Assembly: GCA_004557505.1 (NCBI GenBank)
Contig: SFGZ01000003.1
Span: 124,001-188,000, forward strand
DNA length: 64,000 bases
Direction of reading: 5' to 3'
From: Coriobacteriaceae bacterium
GTDB taxonomy: Bacteria > Actinomycetota > Coriobacteriia > Coriobacteriales > Atopobiaceae
A program made the position numbers and the translations under genes. Positions 39,199 through 47,833 of this stretch are shown here, piece after piece. The notes under the pieces are model-generated. The model worked only from the letters and a program-made list of their open reading frames with translations, was not told the DNA's origin and searched no databases. Within the stretch, counting starts at the first letter, position 1. Each line of letters begins with the position of its first letter.

Positions 39199-39902
39199 GC
39201 GTCGACGCTGACGCCCTGAGGGGGCGCGACCTGCCGGTGCTCGGCACGGACGACGGCCGGACCTACCGCCTGGGCATCATGGGGGGCACCTTCGACCCCA
39301 TCCACAACGGCCACCTCGTTGCCGCCGAGCAGGCATTCGATGACCTTGCCCTCGACATCGTGGTCTTCATGCCTGCGGGAAGACCGGCCTTCAAGCAGGA
39401 CAGAGACGTGAGCTCCGGCGAGGACCGCTATGCCATGACGCTGCTTGCCACCGCCGACAACCCGCACTTCGTCGCCTCGCGTTTCGAGGTGGACCGCGAG
39501 GGCGTCACCTACACGGCCGACACCCTGCGCCTCCTCCGGGCGCTCTATCCCGAGAACGTCGAGTTCTACTTCATCACCGGGGCCGACGCCATCACCGAGA
39601 TAGTCAAGTGGCGCGACGCCGCCGACATCGCGCGCATCGCTCGCCTCGTCGCGGCGACGCGGCCGGGCTATGACCTCGACCGCGCCTGGGACGCCATAGA
39701 CGCCTCGGGCCTCGCCTTCGACGTCACGTACCTCTCCGTCCCGGCGCTCGCCATCTCGTCGAGCCACCTCAGGGAGCGCGTCAAGGCGGGGCAGAGCCTG
39801 CGCTACCTCACGCCCGACCCGGTGACGGGGTACCTCCACAAGCACGGCCTCTACGGCACCTCGCCCAATCGCTACGGCCACACCTCCGAGATGGTGGCAT
39901 GA
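39195..39902 (+). CDS. nadD: Nicotinate-nucleotide adenylyltransferase
   Basis: Adenylates nicotinate mononucleotide to deamido-NAD in NAD synthesis. It is 235 residues long. The nucleotidyltransferase signature GIMGGTFDPIHNGHLVAAE begins near residue 28, so there is a 27-residue N-terminal extension compared with most homologues. ITGADAI, KWRD and AISSSHLRERV (ISSTxIR-type motif) follow. The ATG at 39195 overlaps the proA stop. The first internal ATG (MGGTF) would remove the Rossmann start, so the long form is retained. Confidence 0.93.
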   Translation: MSVDADALRGRDLPVLGTDDGRTYRLGIMGGTFDPIHNGHLVAAEQAFDDLALDIVVFMPAGRPAFKQDRDVSSGEDRYAMTLLATADNPHFVASRFEVDREGVTYTADTLRLLRALYPENVEFYFITGADAITEIVKWRDAADIARIARLVAATRPGYDLDRAWDAIDASGLAFDVTYLSVPALAISSSHLRERVKAGQSLRYLTPDPVTGYLHKHGLYGTSPNRYGHTSEMVA

Positions 39903-40552
39903 CGGGCTACGAGAGCGTCATCGAGCACCGCGAGCCGGACTACGGCGAGGGGCCGAAGGCGCTCATAGCGCGCCTGGAGGCGGACCTCTCGGCCCAGCTG
40001 GTGCGCGGTCAGCGCCGCCTCGCGCACTCGCTCTCGGTTGCCTCGTGTGCCGAGGGCCTCGCCCTTCTCTATGGCGTCGACCCATTCGAGGCGCGCCTGG
40101 CGGGAATCCTCCACGACTGGGAGAAGGCCCTCTCGAGCGAGCAGGTCGTCGCCCGCGCACGTGAGCTGGGAATCGACATGGGCGTGGACCTCAGGCTGGT
40201 CTCGCCCCTGCTCCACGGCATCGTCGCCGCCCGTGAGCTGCCTGCCCGCTACCCGGAGGTCCCGCCTGCGGTCTGGCACGCCATAGAGGTCCACACCACG
40301 GCGGCTCCCGAGATGAGCCCGCTCGACATGGTCCTCTTCGTGGCCGATGGCATCGAGCCGCTCCGTCCCAGCACGCCCGGCATCGAGGGGTCGCGCGCGC
40401 TCGTGGGACAGGCCGCGCTCCCCGACCTGTTCTGGGATTCTTTTGTCGGCGGCATTATCTATGTGCTCAAGGGCTCGAGGTACCTCTGGCCGGGTACCAT
40501 CGATACATACAACAGACTGGCCGCGGCGAGAGGCGTCGCCGCGGCCCGATAG
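39899..40552 (+). CDS. yqeK: YqeK-type HD-domain phosphohydrolase
   Basis: Predicted symmetrical Ap4A hydrolase of the YqeK family, 217 residues. HD motifs are RLAHSLSVASCAEGL, GILHDWEKAL (HD pair), LLHGIVAA and VHTTAAPEMSPLDMVLFVADGIEP. It overlaps nadD and precedes rsfS, the usual nadD-yqeK-rsfS order. The start is the ATG of an ATGA overlap. Confidence 0.92.
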   Translation: MTGYESVIEHREPDYGEGPKALIARLEADLSAQLVRGQRRLAHSLSVASCAEGLALLYGVDPFEARLAGILHDWEKALSSEQVVARARELGIDMGVDLRLVSPLLHGIVAARELPARYPEVPPAVWHAIEVHTTAAPEMSPLDMVLFVADGIEPLRPSTPGIEGSRALVGQAALPDLFWDSFVGGIIYVLKGSRYLWPGTIDTYNRLAAARGVAAAR

Positions 40553-40560
40553 GGGAGGAC

Positions 40561-40962
40561 ATGGCAATCACACCGTATGACATCGCTCGGGTCGCAAGCA
40601 TGGCGGCGGACTCCAAGAAGGGGCAGGACATAGTCGTCCTCGACCTCACGGCAAAGACCGACGTCTGCGACTACTTCGTGATCTGCTCTGCCACAAGCAA
40701 CCCACAGGCCGACGCCATCGTCGACGAGATCCGCGAGAAGGTCCGCGCCAACTGCGGCGTCACCGCCATCTCGACCGAGGGCCGAGAGGGCAGAAACTGG
40801 ATCCTCATCGACTTCGGCAGCGTCGTCGCACACGTCTTCAAGCCCGAGACCCGAGACTTCTACCGCCTGGAGAAGCTCTGGGGCGACGCCCCCGAGGTCG
40901 ACATGGACCTCGGGGGCCCGGCGGGCGAGGGCGACCCCGCCGGGCAGCCCCGGCGTCTCTAG
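40561..40962 (+). CDS. rsfS: Ribosomal silencing factor RsfS
   Basis: Binds ribosomal protein L14 and blocks subunit joining in starvation. It is 133 residues long, with DIVVLDLTAKTDVCDYFVICSA (first 20 residues diagnostic), EGREGRNWILIDFGSVVAHVF and FYRLEKLWGDAP. A Gly/Asp-rich tail of about 20 residues follows. Its TAG stop shares the palindrome CTAG with the stop of the convergent dinB gene, so no terminator can fit between them. Confidence 0.94.
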   Translation: MAITPYDIARVASMAADSKKGQDIVVLDLTAKTDVCDYFVICSATSNPQADAIVDEIREKVRANCGVTAISTEGREGRNWILIDFGSVVAHVFKPETRDFYRLEKLWGDAPEVDMDLGGPAGEGDPAGQPRRL

Positions 40963-42215
40963 CCGTCGTCCTTCCCCATGGGGGCCGTGCCCGTGGTGTG
41001 GCCCCTGAAGCGCAGGTCTCGCCCATAGCTCACGGCGTCGTCGCCAAAGCGGTCGCGCAGGGCGTCGGTGAGCCTCGAGAGGGCCGTCTGGCCACGCGGG
41101 CCGTCGCCGGCCATCCCATCGAAGAGGCCCATCTGGCGTCCGCGCCCTCCCGAGAAGTCGGACAGCCCAACCCCCACGAGGCGCACCGGCGTGCCCTCGC
41201 TCCATAGGCTGGACAAAAGGCCCACCGCGACGGGGCCAAAGACGTGCTCGTCGTTGGTGGGCGAGCCGAGCCTGCGCTGTGCCGTCCGCACGCGGAGGTC
41301 GGCGTAGCGGAGCTTGAGGGTGACCGTCGCGCCCGCAAGGCCGCGCCTGCGCAGCCGCCTGCCCGTCATGGACGCAACGTGGAGGATCGCCGCGCGCAGC
41401 TCGGCGGCGGCGGTGAGGTCGTGATCGAAGGTCCGCTCGTTCGAGACGGACTTGGCCTCATCCGGAACCGCCCGCTCGGCCACGCGGCTCCGCTCCCGTC
41501 CGGCGGCGCGCACCACGAGCCTGGGGCCCGTCACGCCGAGCGCCCCCTCAAGCTCCCGGGGGCTCGCCTTCGCAAGCTCCCCGAGCGTGTGGATCCCCAT
41601 GGCGGCGAGCTGCCTCTCGGTCGCGGGGCCAACGCCGCTCAGGGCGCTCACGGGAAGCGGCGCGAGAAACGATCCCTCGGTGCCGGGGAAGATCACGGTG
41701 AGGCCGCGCGGCTTGTCCCTCTCGGAGGCGATCTTCGCGACGGTCTTGTTGACCCCAAGGCCAATGGAGCAGCTCACGCCCAGGCTCGCCACGCGCGCCC
41801 GTATGCGGCGGCAAATCCCTATGGGGCTCTCGCGCGAGAAGCGCCCCGGGGTCACGTCGAAGAAGGCCTCGTCGATGGAGACCTGCTCCACGAGGGGCGT
41901 CTCGGCTGAGAGGATGTCCATGACGGCGGCGCTCACCTCGCGATAGCGGGCGAAGTTGCCCTGCGTCCAGACGGCATCGGGGCAGAGCCTTCTGGCCTGC
42001 GCCGAGGGCATGGCCGAGTGGACGCCGTAGCGCCTCGCCTCATACGATGCGGTCGAGACCACGCCGCGGCGATCGGCCGACCCGCCCACGATCACGGGCA
42101 GCCCGCGCCACTCAGGGTGGTCAAGCTGCTCCACCGACGCGAAGAATGCGTCGAGGTCCAACAGGCCAACGGCCGGCCCGTCCCACCCGAGGATGTCGTG
42201 TGCTCTCTCTCCCAT
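40959..42215 (-). CDS. dinB: DNA polymerase IV (Y-family)
   Basis: Error-prone translesion polymerase of 418 residues. It has GLLDLDAFFASVEQLDHPEWRG (catalytic Asp residues), SYEARRYGVHSAMP, QVSIDEAFFDVT (second catalytic DE), IGLGVNKTVAKIAS, helix-hairpin-helix LSGVGPATERQLAAMGI, and a C-terminal little-finger domain. QMGLFDG near the C-terminus resembles a beta-clamp-binding QxxLF motif. The ATG at 42215 lies only seven bases past the sensor-kinase stop and lacks a clear ribosome binding site. TATAAT sits directly upstream and overlaps that stop, so leaderless or coupled translation is possible. Confidence 0.93.
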   Translation of the reverse strand: MGERAHDILGWDGPAVGLLDLDAFFASVEQLDHPEWRGLPVIVGGSADRRGVVSTASYEARRYGVHSAMPSAQARRLCPDAVWTQGNFARYREVSAAVMDILSAETPLVEQVSIDEAFFDVTPGRFSRESPIGICRRIRARVASLGVSCSIGLGVNKTVAKIASERDKPRGLTVIFPGTEGSFLAPLPVSALSGVGPATERQLAAMGIHTLGELAKASPRELEGALGVTGPRLVVRAAGRERSRVAERAVPDEAKSVSNERTFDHDLTAAAELRAAILHVASMTGRRLRRRGLAGATVTLKLRYADLRVRTAQRRLGSPTNDEHVFGPVAVGLLSSLWSEGTPVRLVGVGLSDFSGGRGRQMGLFDGMAGDGPRGQTALSRLTDALRDRFGDDAVSYGRDLRFRGHTTGTAPMGKDDG

Positions 42216-42222
42216 GGCCCGA

Positions 42223-43446
42223 TTATAGGGTGATGGTGAAGGTGGTGCCCCCCTCGGCGGTGCTCGTGGCCGCGATGGTGCCGCCGTGCGCGCTGACGAT
42301 GCTCTTGCAGATGGCGAGGCCAAGCCCGAAGCCGCCGGCCTCCTCGCGGCTGCGCGCCCTGTCAGAGCGCCAGAAGCGGTCGAAGACGTGCTCGAGGTCC
42401 ATGGGGTCCATGGGCGCGCTCGCGTTGTTCACCGTGAGCGTCACGCGCCCGTCGGCCTTCCTCAGGCGCACGCTGGCGGCGGTCCCCCTTGCCGCGTACT
42501 TGGTGGCGTTGTCGATGAGCGCCCGCACGGCCCGCGCGATCTGCGCCCGGTCGGCCCGGAGGCGGATGCCGGGCTCGATGTCCTTCTCGATGGAGCAGCC
42601 CCGCTCGAAGGCGACGGCGTCGAACTCCATGGCGCACTCGTCGACCAGCTCGGAGAAGTCAAGGTCCTCGAGGGCGAGGATGCGCCACGCCCCATCCGCC
42701 CGGGCCTCGTCCGCGCGCGCGAGCACGAGCAGGTCTTCGACGAGCGCCTTCATGTGGCCCGCCTCGTCGCCGGTGCTCTCTATCCACGTGCGCGCGTCGG
42801 GCGGCACGTGCGGGTCGTCAAGGAGTATCTGGGTGTTGGCGAGGATGACGGAGAGCGGCGTCTTGAGCTCGTGGGATGCGTCGGAGACGAAGCGGCGCTG
42901 GGAGTCCCACGACTTCTGGATGGGCTTCAGGATCCAGGCCGAGAGGACCCAGACGATGACAAAGAGCGCGGCCATGGCGACGAGGACGATCACGACGTCC
43001 GTCATGGTCTGGTAGGCGAGCGCCGCGTCGACGGCCTGCGTGTCGACGATGGATATGCGCCAGCCGGTCGCGTTCTGGGCGCACATCCACGAGAGGTGGA
43101 GGCCGGCATCGCGGCCCGAGCTCTCGCCCGAGGAGAGGATCCTGGAGATCAGCTGCGTGAGGACGTCGGGGTCGATGTAGTAGGAGCTCTTGGCGATGAT
43201 GGTGCCGTCCGCCGAGACGTCCGCCGAGAGCGTGAGCCAGTTTGACCCACGGGAGTCGTCGCCCCCGTCGCCAAAGCGCGGGGTGAAGTCGAGCTCGGCC
43301 GTAAGCCCGTGGGCCAGCGCGGAGTAGACCATGTTGGACTGGCTGACGTAGCCGCTCACAAGCGTCGAGCCAAGCGCCACCACGAGCACCAGCCCGGCAA
43401 GCGCCATGGTTATGACGACGAACTCCCTCCGAAGCCTCTGCAGCAT
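42223..43446 (-). CDS. Two-component sensor histidine kinase
   Basis: Membrane histidine kinase of about 407 residues. It has an N-terminal membrane helix (about 8-32), an extracytoplasmic sensor of about 115 residues, a second helix (about 150-172), HisKA with FVSDASHELKTPLSVI (phospho-His near 192) and HATPase_c with LIDNATKYAA, FDRFWRSDRARS and GGFGLGLAICKSIV. The ATG at 43446 has GGGAGG eight bases upstream; an in-frame GTG at 43455 is less well placed. It is 39 bases downstream of its response regulator. The stimulus is unknown. Confidence 0.93.
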   Translation of the reverse strand: MLQRLRREFVVITMALAGLVLVVALGSTLVSGYVSQSNMVYSALAHGLTAELDFTPRFGDGGDDSRGSNWLTLSADVSADGTIIAKSSYYIDPDVLTQLISRILSSGESSGRDAGLHLSWMCAQNATGWRISIVDTQAVDAALAYQTMTDVVIVLVAMAALFVIVWVLSAWILKPIQKSWDSQRRFVSDASHELKTPLSVILANTQILLDDPHVPPDARTWIESTGDEAGHMKALVEDLLVLARADEARADGAWRILALEDLDFSELVDECAMEFDAVAFERGCSIEKDIEPGIRLRADRAQIARAVRALIDNATKYAARGTAASVRLRKADGRVTLTVNNASAPMDPMDLEHVFDRFWRSDRARSREEAGGFGLGLAICKSIVSAHGGTIAATSTAEGGTTFTITL

Positions 43447-43485
43447 CCGGGGCACCTCCCCAACGAGGCCGGGCGACCTCCGGCG

Positions 43486-44163
43486 CTAGCCCTCGGAGAG
43501 CTCCAGCCTGTAGCCCAGCATCCTGAGCGTGGTGATCTGGACCTTGGACCCAACGTGCGCGAGCTTCTTGCGCAGGAACGAGATGTAGGCCTCGACGGAG
43601 TTCTCGGATGACTCGGCGTCGGCGCCCCATACCCTCGCGAGAAGGTTCTGCTTGGAGATCACGCGCGATGAGGCGCTCATGAGCATGCGCATGAGCTCGA
43701 ACTCCTTGCCCGAAAGGTGGATCCTCTTGTCGCCGCTGGAGAGGTCGTGCGTCGTGAGGTCGAGCGTCAGGTCGGCGAACTTGATCTCGTCGAGCATGAC
43801 CTCGCCCTTGCGGCGCGTGAGGGCGCGCAGGCGGGCGAGGAGCTCGGGGGCGTCGAAGGGCTTGGTCATGTAGTCGTCGGCACCGGAGTCGAGGCCCTCC
43901 ACCTTGTCCTCGGTGGAGTTGAGCGCCGTGAGCATGAGCACGGGCGTGGAGACGTCGGCGCGCCGCATCTCGTGGACCACGTCATAGCCGTTCATGCCCG
44001 GCAGCATCACGTCGAGGACGACCGCGTCATACAGGCCGCTCTTCGCGCTCGCAAGGCCGGACGTGCCGTCATAGACGGCCTCGGCGTTGTACCCTGCGTC
44101 AGAGAGGATGCGGGCGATGGCATCGGCGAGGTTCCGCTCGTCTTCGACAACGAGAACGTTCAT
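43486..44163 (-). CDS. OmpR-family response regulator
   Basis: DNA-binding regulator of 225 residues paired with the kinase gene downstream. The receiver domain has VVEDERNLADAI and phospho-acceptor Asp51 in VVLDVMLPGMNGYDVV, then LMLTALNS and the conserved Lys in MTKPFDAPELLARLRAL. A winged-helix DNA-binding domain (about 125-222) ends VWGADAESSENSVEAYISFLRKKL (first part diagnostic). The ATG at 44163 was chosen by family start. A CTTAAA direct repeat upstream could be an autoregulatory site. Confidence 0.94.
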   Translation of the reverse strand: MNVLVVEDERNLADAIARILSDAGYNAEAVYDGTSGLASAKSGLYDAVVLDVMLPGMNGYDVVHEMRRADVSTPVLMLTALNSTEDKVEGLDSGADDYMTKPFDAPELLARLRALTRRKGEVMLDEIKFADLTLDLTTHDLSSGDKRIHLSGKEFELMRMLMSASSRVISKQNLLARVWGADAESSENSVEAYISFLRKKLAHVGSKVQITTLRMLGYRLELSEG

Positions 44164-44214
44164 GGAGGTTCTCCCTTCTAGTGCGTCTTGCCTGCACAAT
44201 CGTACGTTACGAGT

Positions 44215-44231
44215 CTTAAATCACACTTAAA
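44215..44231. promoter_or_regulatory. CTTAAA direct repeat, possible OmpR-type operator
   Basis: CTTAAA occurs at 44215-44220 and 44226-44231, an 11-base period typical of tandem OmpR-family binding sites. It lies 52 bases before the response-regulator start in the divergent gap with rpsP. Autoregulation is inference. Confidence 0.35.
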
Positions 44232-44279
44232 CGCAGCCTCGATGCAGCCGGCAGCCCCGCGGTTCACAAAATCTGCAAC

Positions 44280-44307
44280 TTGCGCGCATGCCGCGTGGGC
44301 GTAGAAT
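44280..44307 (+). promoter_or_regulatory. Promoter of rpsP operon
   Basis: TTGCGC at 44280-44285 and TAGAAT at 44302-44307 are 16 bases apart. Transcription would start near 44314, giving a leader of about 68 bases to the TTG start of rpsP. Confidence 0.55.
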
Positions 44308-44381
44308 GTCTTGTTGCTATGTGGCTATGCGGTGCAGCCATGACACCACACCAGGGCACCGCTCGTATGGAGGAGTTTTCA

Positions 44382-44717
44382 TTGGCAGTTAAGATTCGTC
44401 TGGCCCGTCACGGTGCCAAGAAGCGCCCGTTCTACCGCATCGTCGTTGCGGACAGCCGCATGCCTCGCGATGGTCGCTACATCGAGCAGGTGGGCCGTTA
44501 CAACCCTCTGACCAACCCCAAGACCATCGAGATCGACCTCGAGAAGGTCGACGCCTGGGTCTCCAAGGGCGCCCAGCCCACCAACTCCGTCTCGCACCTC
44601 ATCGACATCGTCCGCAACGGCCAGCCCGCCGTCGAGAAGAAGGCAAAGATCTCCAAGAAGGCCGCCGCCAAGGCCGCCAAGGCGGCCGAGGAGGCCGCTG
44701 AGGCCGCTGCCGAGTAG
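44382..44717 (+). CDS. rpsP: 30S ribosomal protein S16
   Basis: Small-subunit assembly protein of 111 residues. It starts at a TTG with GGAGGAG at 44369-44375 and reads [21 protein letters not shown], then [19 protein letters not shown]. After the usual 80-residue body it carries a Lys/Ala/Glu tail of about 25 residues ([20 protein letters not shown]). The upstream in-frame ATG adds unrelated residues and was rejected. First gene of rpsP-khpA-rimM-trmD. Confidence 0.95.
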   Translation: MAVKIRLARHGAKKRPFYRIVVADSRMPRDGRYIEQVGRYNPLTNPKTIEIDLEKVDAWVSKGAQPTNSVSHLIDIVRNGQPAVEKKAKISKKAAAKAAKAAEEAAEAAAE

Positions 44718-44727
44718 GGGCGCCCTC

Positions 44728-45015
44728 ATGGAAGAGATCATGAACGGCAAGGCCGACGGGGAGCAGGAGATGCCTTCCGACAAGGTGGCAGACCTTGTCG
44801 AGTACATCGTCTGCGGCCTTGTCGACGACGAGGGCTCGGTGTCTCTCGACGTGACCGACAGCGACGAGGGCTCGCTCATCGAGGTCAGCTGCGCCGAGGC
44901 CGACGCCGGCCGCGTGATTGGCCGCAAGGGCCGCACCATCAAGGCCATCCGCACCCTCGCGCGTGCCCTCGGCCAGCGCGTTGGGACCTCGGTCGAGGTC
45001 GAGGTCGTAGGCTAG
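44728..45015 (+). CDS. khpA: KH-domain RNA-binding protein KhpA
   Basis: Small RNA-binding protein of 95 residues with one type II KH domain. The GxxG loop is in GRVIGRKGRTIKAIRTLARAL. It follows rpsP, the usual site of khpA (ylqC). The N-terminal 20 residues before DKVADLVEYIVCGLVDD are not conserved; a start at the internal ATG near 44740 is possible. Confidence 0.92.
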   Translation: MEEIMNGKADGEQEMPSDKVADLVEYIVCGLVDDEGSVSLDVTDSDEGSLIEVSCAEADAGRVIGRKGRTIKAIRTLARALGQRVGTSVEVEVVG

Positions 45016-45021
45016 GCAGCC

Positions 45022-45546
45022 TTGCGGGAGCGCTACAGAGCCATAGCCCGTGTCGAGAAGTCGCACGGAAGAGCGGGGGAGGTCGTGACGGTTGCCGTTC
45101 ACGGCCTTCCCCCTCTCGTTCGCGAGGGCCTCGAGGTCTTCGTGGTGCCCCCTCGCCTCAAGGGGCCGAGGTCGCACGTGGTCACGCACGTCACGGAGGG
45201 CTCGCGCGGCCAGCTCGTCTCGCTCTCGGGAGTGGGCGGCATCGACGCCGCGGATGCCCTGCGCGGCCGCTACCTGCTTGCCCGCGAGCGCGACCTCCCG
45301 GATGGCGTGGCGCTCCACGACGCCGAGGCGCTCCTCGGCAGGGAGGTCGTCGACGAGGCCCTTGGCTTCATCGGCGCCATCGAGGAGGTCATGGTGGGTC
45401 CGGCCAACGACGTATGGGTCGTCGAGGGGCCGTTCGGAGAGGTCCTCGTGCCAGTCGCGGGCGAGGTCGTCCCGACGGTTCCCACCAAAGGCCCCATCCC
45501 CGTTCGCGTGCCCTTAGGCCTGGTCGATGGGGGTGGAGGCCAGTGA
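45022..45546 (+). CDS. rimM: 16S rRNA processing protein RimM
   Basis: Ribosome maturation factor for the 30S head, 174 residues. The N-terminal domain is YRAIARVEKSHGRAGEVVTVAVHGLPPL and the C-terminal PRC-barrel shows LLGREVVDEALGFIGAIEEV, then WVVEGPFGEVLVPVAGEVV. The start is a TTG at 45022, six bases after the khpA stop. The GTGA overlap with trmD indicates coupling. Confidence 0.9.
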   Translation: MRERYRAIARVEKSHGRAGEVVTVAVHGLPPLVREGLEVFVVPPRLKGPRSHVVTHVTEGSRGQLVSLSGVGGIDAADALRGRYLLARERDLPDGVALHDAEALLGREVVDEALGFIGAIEEVMVGPANDVWVVEGPFGEVLVPVAGEVVPTVPTKGPIPVRVPLGLVDGGGGQ

Positions 45547-46322
45547 TCATCGAGACGCTCTCGGTCTTCCCGCACGTCTTCTCGCCGTACCTTGGCGCCT
45601 CGATCATGGGGCGCGCGCAGGCGAGGGGCATCTTCTCGTTTGCCGCGCACGACCTGCGCGACTGGACGCACGACCGGCATCGCACGGTGGACGACGCCCC
45701 CTTCGGCGGGGGGCAGGGCATGCTCATGAAGCCCGCCCCCGTCTTCGAGGCCGTCCGCGACCTCTCCGCGCGCGGGGGGTGCGCCCCGCGCGTCGTGTTC
45801 TTCTCGCCCTGTGGCAGCCGCTTCGACGAGGGCGTGGCGGCACGCCTCTCGCGCGAGCGGCGCCTGCTCTTTGTCTGCGGCCGCTACGAGGGCATGGACG
45901 AGCGCGTCTACGGCCTTGCGGATGACGTGCTCTCTCTTGGCGACTACGTCCTCACGGGCGGGGAGCTTCCGGCCCTTGTCGTCATCGACGCGGTGGTCCG
46001 GCTCCTGCCCGGGGCGCTTGGCGACGAGATGAGCGCCCGCGACGAGTCCTTCTCTGACGGGCTCCTCGAGTACGCTCAGTACACGAGGCCGGCGGACTAT
46101 GACGGGCTTCGCGTCCCAGAGGTCCTGCTCTCCGGCGACCATGGCGCCGTGAGCGCGTGGCGCAGGAAAAGCGCCATCGAGCGCACGGCGCGCTGGCGCC
46201 CGGACCTGCTCGCCGGCGCGGGGCTCGTAGAGGACGAGTGGGAGCTTGCCCGACGGGCTATGGGAAAGGGCCGGGATCCGCGGGATCCCGGCAACGGCGA
46301 TTCTGCAACAGGAGGCGAGTAG
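45543..46322 (+). CDS. trmD: tRNA (guanine-37-N1)-methyltransferase
   Basis: SAM-dependent methylation of G37, which prevents frameshifting. It is 259 residues long. The trefoil-knot region has FVCGRYEGMDERV and LGDYVLTGGELPALVVIDAVVRLLPG (first half diagnostic), with DDAPFGGGQGMLMKP and the C-terminal YTRPADYDGLRVPEVLLSGDH. The start is GTG at 45543 overlapping the rimM stop. Unlike the common order, rplS does not follow; lepB does. Confidence 0.96.
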   Translation: MIIETLSVFPHVFSPYLGASIMGRAQARGIFSFAAHDLRDWTHDRHRTVDDAPFGGGQGMLMKPAPVFEAVRDLSARGGCAPRVVFFSPCGSRFDEGVAARLSRERRLLFVCGRYEGMDERVYGLADDVLSLGDYVLTGGELPALVVIDAVVRLLPGALGDEMSARDESFSDGLLEYAQYTRPADYDGLRVPEVLLSGDHGAVSAWRRKSAIERTARWRPDLLAGAGLVEDEWELARRAMGKGRDPRDPGNGDSATGGE

Positions 46323-46323
46323 C

Positions 46324-46884
46324 GTGGGCAAGGGCGCTGCAAGGGAGAAGAGGGGCGGCCTTATCGACGTCATCGTGACCATCCTCGGGGCGCTGGGCGT
46401 GGCGTTTCTCCTGCGCACATTCGTGGTCGGTGTCTACACGGTCCCCTCGGGCTCGATGCTCGAGACCATCCAGGAGGGGGACCTGCTCCTGGGTGAGAAG
46501 GTCTCGCTCAGATGGGAGTCGCCCAAGGCGGGCGACATCGTGACCTTCGAGAGCCCCCGCGAGCCCGGGACGATCCTCGTGAAGCGCGTCGTCGCCGTCG
46601 CCGGCCAGGCCGTCGACGTGCGCGACGGCGGCGTCTACGTGGACGGCGTCCAGCTCGACGAGTCCGCCTACACCTTGGGCAAGCCCAGTTACTCCCTCTC
46701 TGACCAGGCGGGATCTGCGGGGGTCTCCTACCCCTACACCGTCCCCGAGGGCTGCGTCTGGGTCATGGGCGACAACCGCACCAACTCGCTTGACTCGCGC
46801 TACTTTGGCGCGGTGAGGGTGGACTCAGTGCTATCGAAGATACTCTGCATCTATTGGCCGATTTCCGACGCACGGGCCCTCTAG
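46324..46884 (+). CDS. lepB: Signal peptidase I
   Basis: Membrane serine protease that removes signal peptides. It is 186 residues long with one N-terminal membrane helix (about 13-32). Catalytic Ser44 lies in [12 protein letters not shown] and catalytic Lys87 in [12 protein letters not shown], followed by [14 protein letters not shown]. The start is GTG at 46324 directly after the trmD stop. The commonly linked rplS and rbgA are absent here. Confidence 0.95.
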   Translation: MGKGAAREKRGGLIDVIVTILGALGVAFLLRTFVVGVYTVPSGSMLETIQEGDLLLGEKVSLRWESPKAGDIVTFESPREPGTILVKRVVAVAGQAVDVRDGGVYVDGVQLDESAYTLGKPSYSLSDQAGSAGVSYPYTVPEGCVWVMGDNRTNSLDSRYFGAVRVDSVLSKILCIYWPISDARAL

Positions 46885-46921
46885 CCCGGCGTCGGCGTCT
46901 CCGCCTGGAGGAAGGACGGAT

Positions 46922-47833
46922 ATGAGCGAAAGCCCGCTTACGTTCCAAGACATGATCCTCGCCCTCGAGCACTACTGGGCCGACAAGGGCTGCACCGTGA
47001 TGCAGCCATACGACTCCGAGGTGGGCGCGGGCACCTTCCACACGGCCACGCTCCTGCGCTCGCTCGGCCCCGCCGCCTGGCGCACCTGCTATCCGCAGCC
47101 GTGCCGCCGGCCGGCGGACGGCCGCTATGGCGAGAACCCCAACCGCATGCAGCACTACTACCAGTTCCAGGTGCTCATCAAGCCCTCGCCCGCGGACTCG
47201 CAGGACCTCTACCTGGGATCTCTTGCCGCCATCGGCCTCGACCCCACCGAGCATGACGTGCGCTTCGTCGAGGACGACTGGGAAAGCCCCACGCTCGGCG
47301 CCTGGGGCCTTGGCTGGGAGGTGTGGATGGACGGCATGGAGGTCACGCAGTTCACCTACTTCCAGCAGGTCGGCGGCATAGAGGTGGATCCCGTTCCCGT
47401 GGAGATCACCTACGGCCTCGAGCGCATCGCCATGTACGCGCAGGGCGTGAGCTCCGTCTACGACATCACCTGGAGCTACCTGCCCGACGGGACCCCCATG
47501 ACCTACGGTGACGTCTTCCTCGAGAACGAGCGCGAGTTCTCTGCCTACAACTTCGAGGTGGCAAACGTCGCCCTCATGCGCGAGAAGTTCGACGAGTACG
47601 AGGCCGAGTGCCGCTCCTGCCTCGACGCGCACCTGCCGCTTCCCGCCTATGACTGCGTGATGAAGTGCAGTCATGCGTTCAACCTGCTCGACTCCCGCGG
47701 GGCCATCTCCGCCACGGAGCGCGCCAACTACATCCTGCGCGTCCGCACCGTCGCCAAGGACTGCTGCGAGGCCTATCTCGCCGAGGTCGCTGGCGAGGCG
47801 GGCGGGCGCGCCCAGAAGGGGGAGGTGGCCTAG
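46922..47833 (+). CDS. glyQ: Glycyl-tRNA synthetase alpha subunit
   Basis: Catalytic subunit of the tetrameric GlyRS, 303 residues. It begins [19 protein letters not shown] and has [42 protein letters not shown] and [20 protein letters not shown] (each typical of class II GlyRS-alpha). The ATG follows GGAGGAAGG. glyS begins immediately after its stop. Confidence 0.97.
   Translation: MSESPLTFQDMILALEHYWADKGCTVMQPYDSEVGAGTFHTATLLRSLGPAAWRTCYPQPCRRPADGRYGENPNRMQHYYQFQVLIKPSPADSQDLYLGSLAAIGLDPTEHDVRFVEDDWESPTLGAWGLGWEVWMDGMEVTQFTYFQQVGGIEVDPVPVEITYGLERIAMYAQGVSSVYDITWSYLPDGTPMTYGDVFLENEREFSAYNFEVANVALMREKFDEYEAECRSCLDAHLPLPAYDCVMKCSHAFNLLDSRGAISATERANYILRVRTVAKDCCEAYLAEVAGEAGGRAQKGEVA

Noticed and set aside
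40955..40965. Shared CTAG at the converging stops of rsfS and dinB
   Set aside because: The overlap is real but is expected by chance for tail-to-tail genes with TAG stops; no regulatory meaning is needed.
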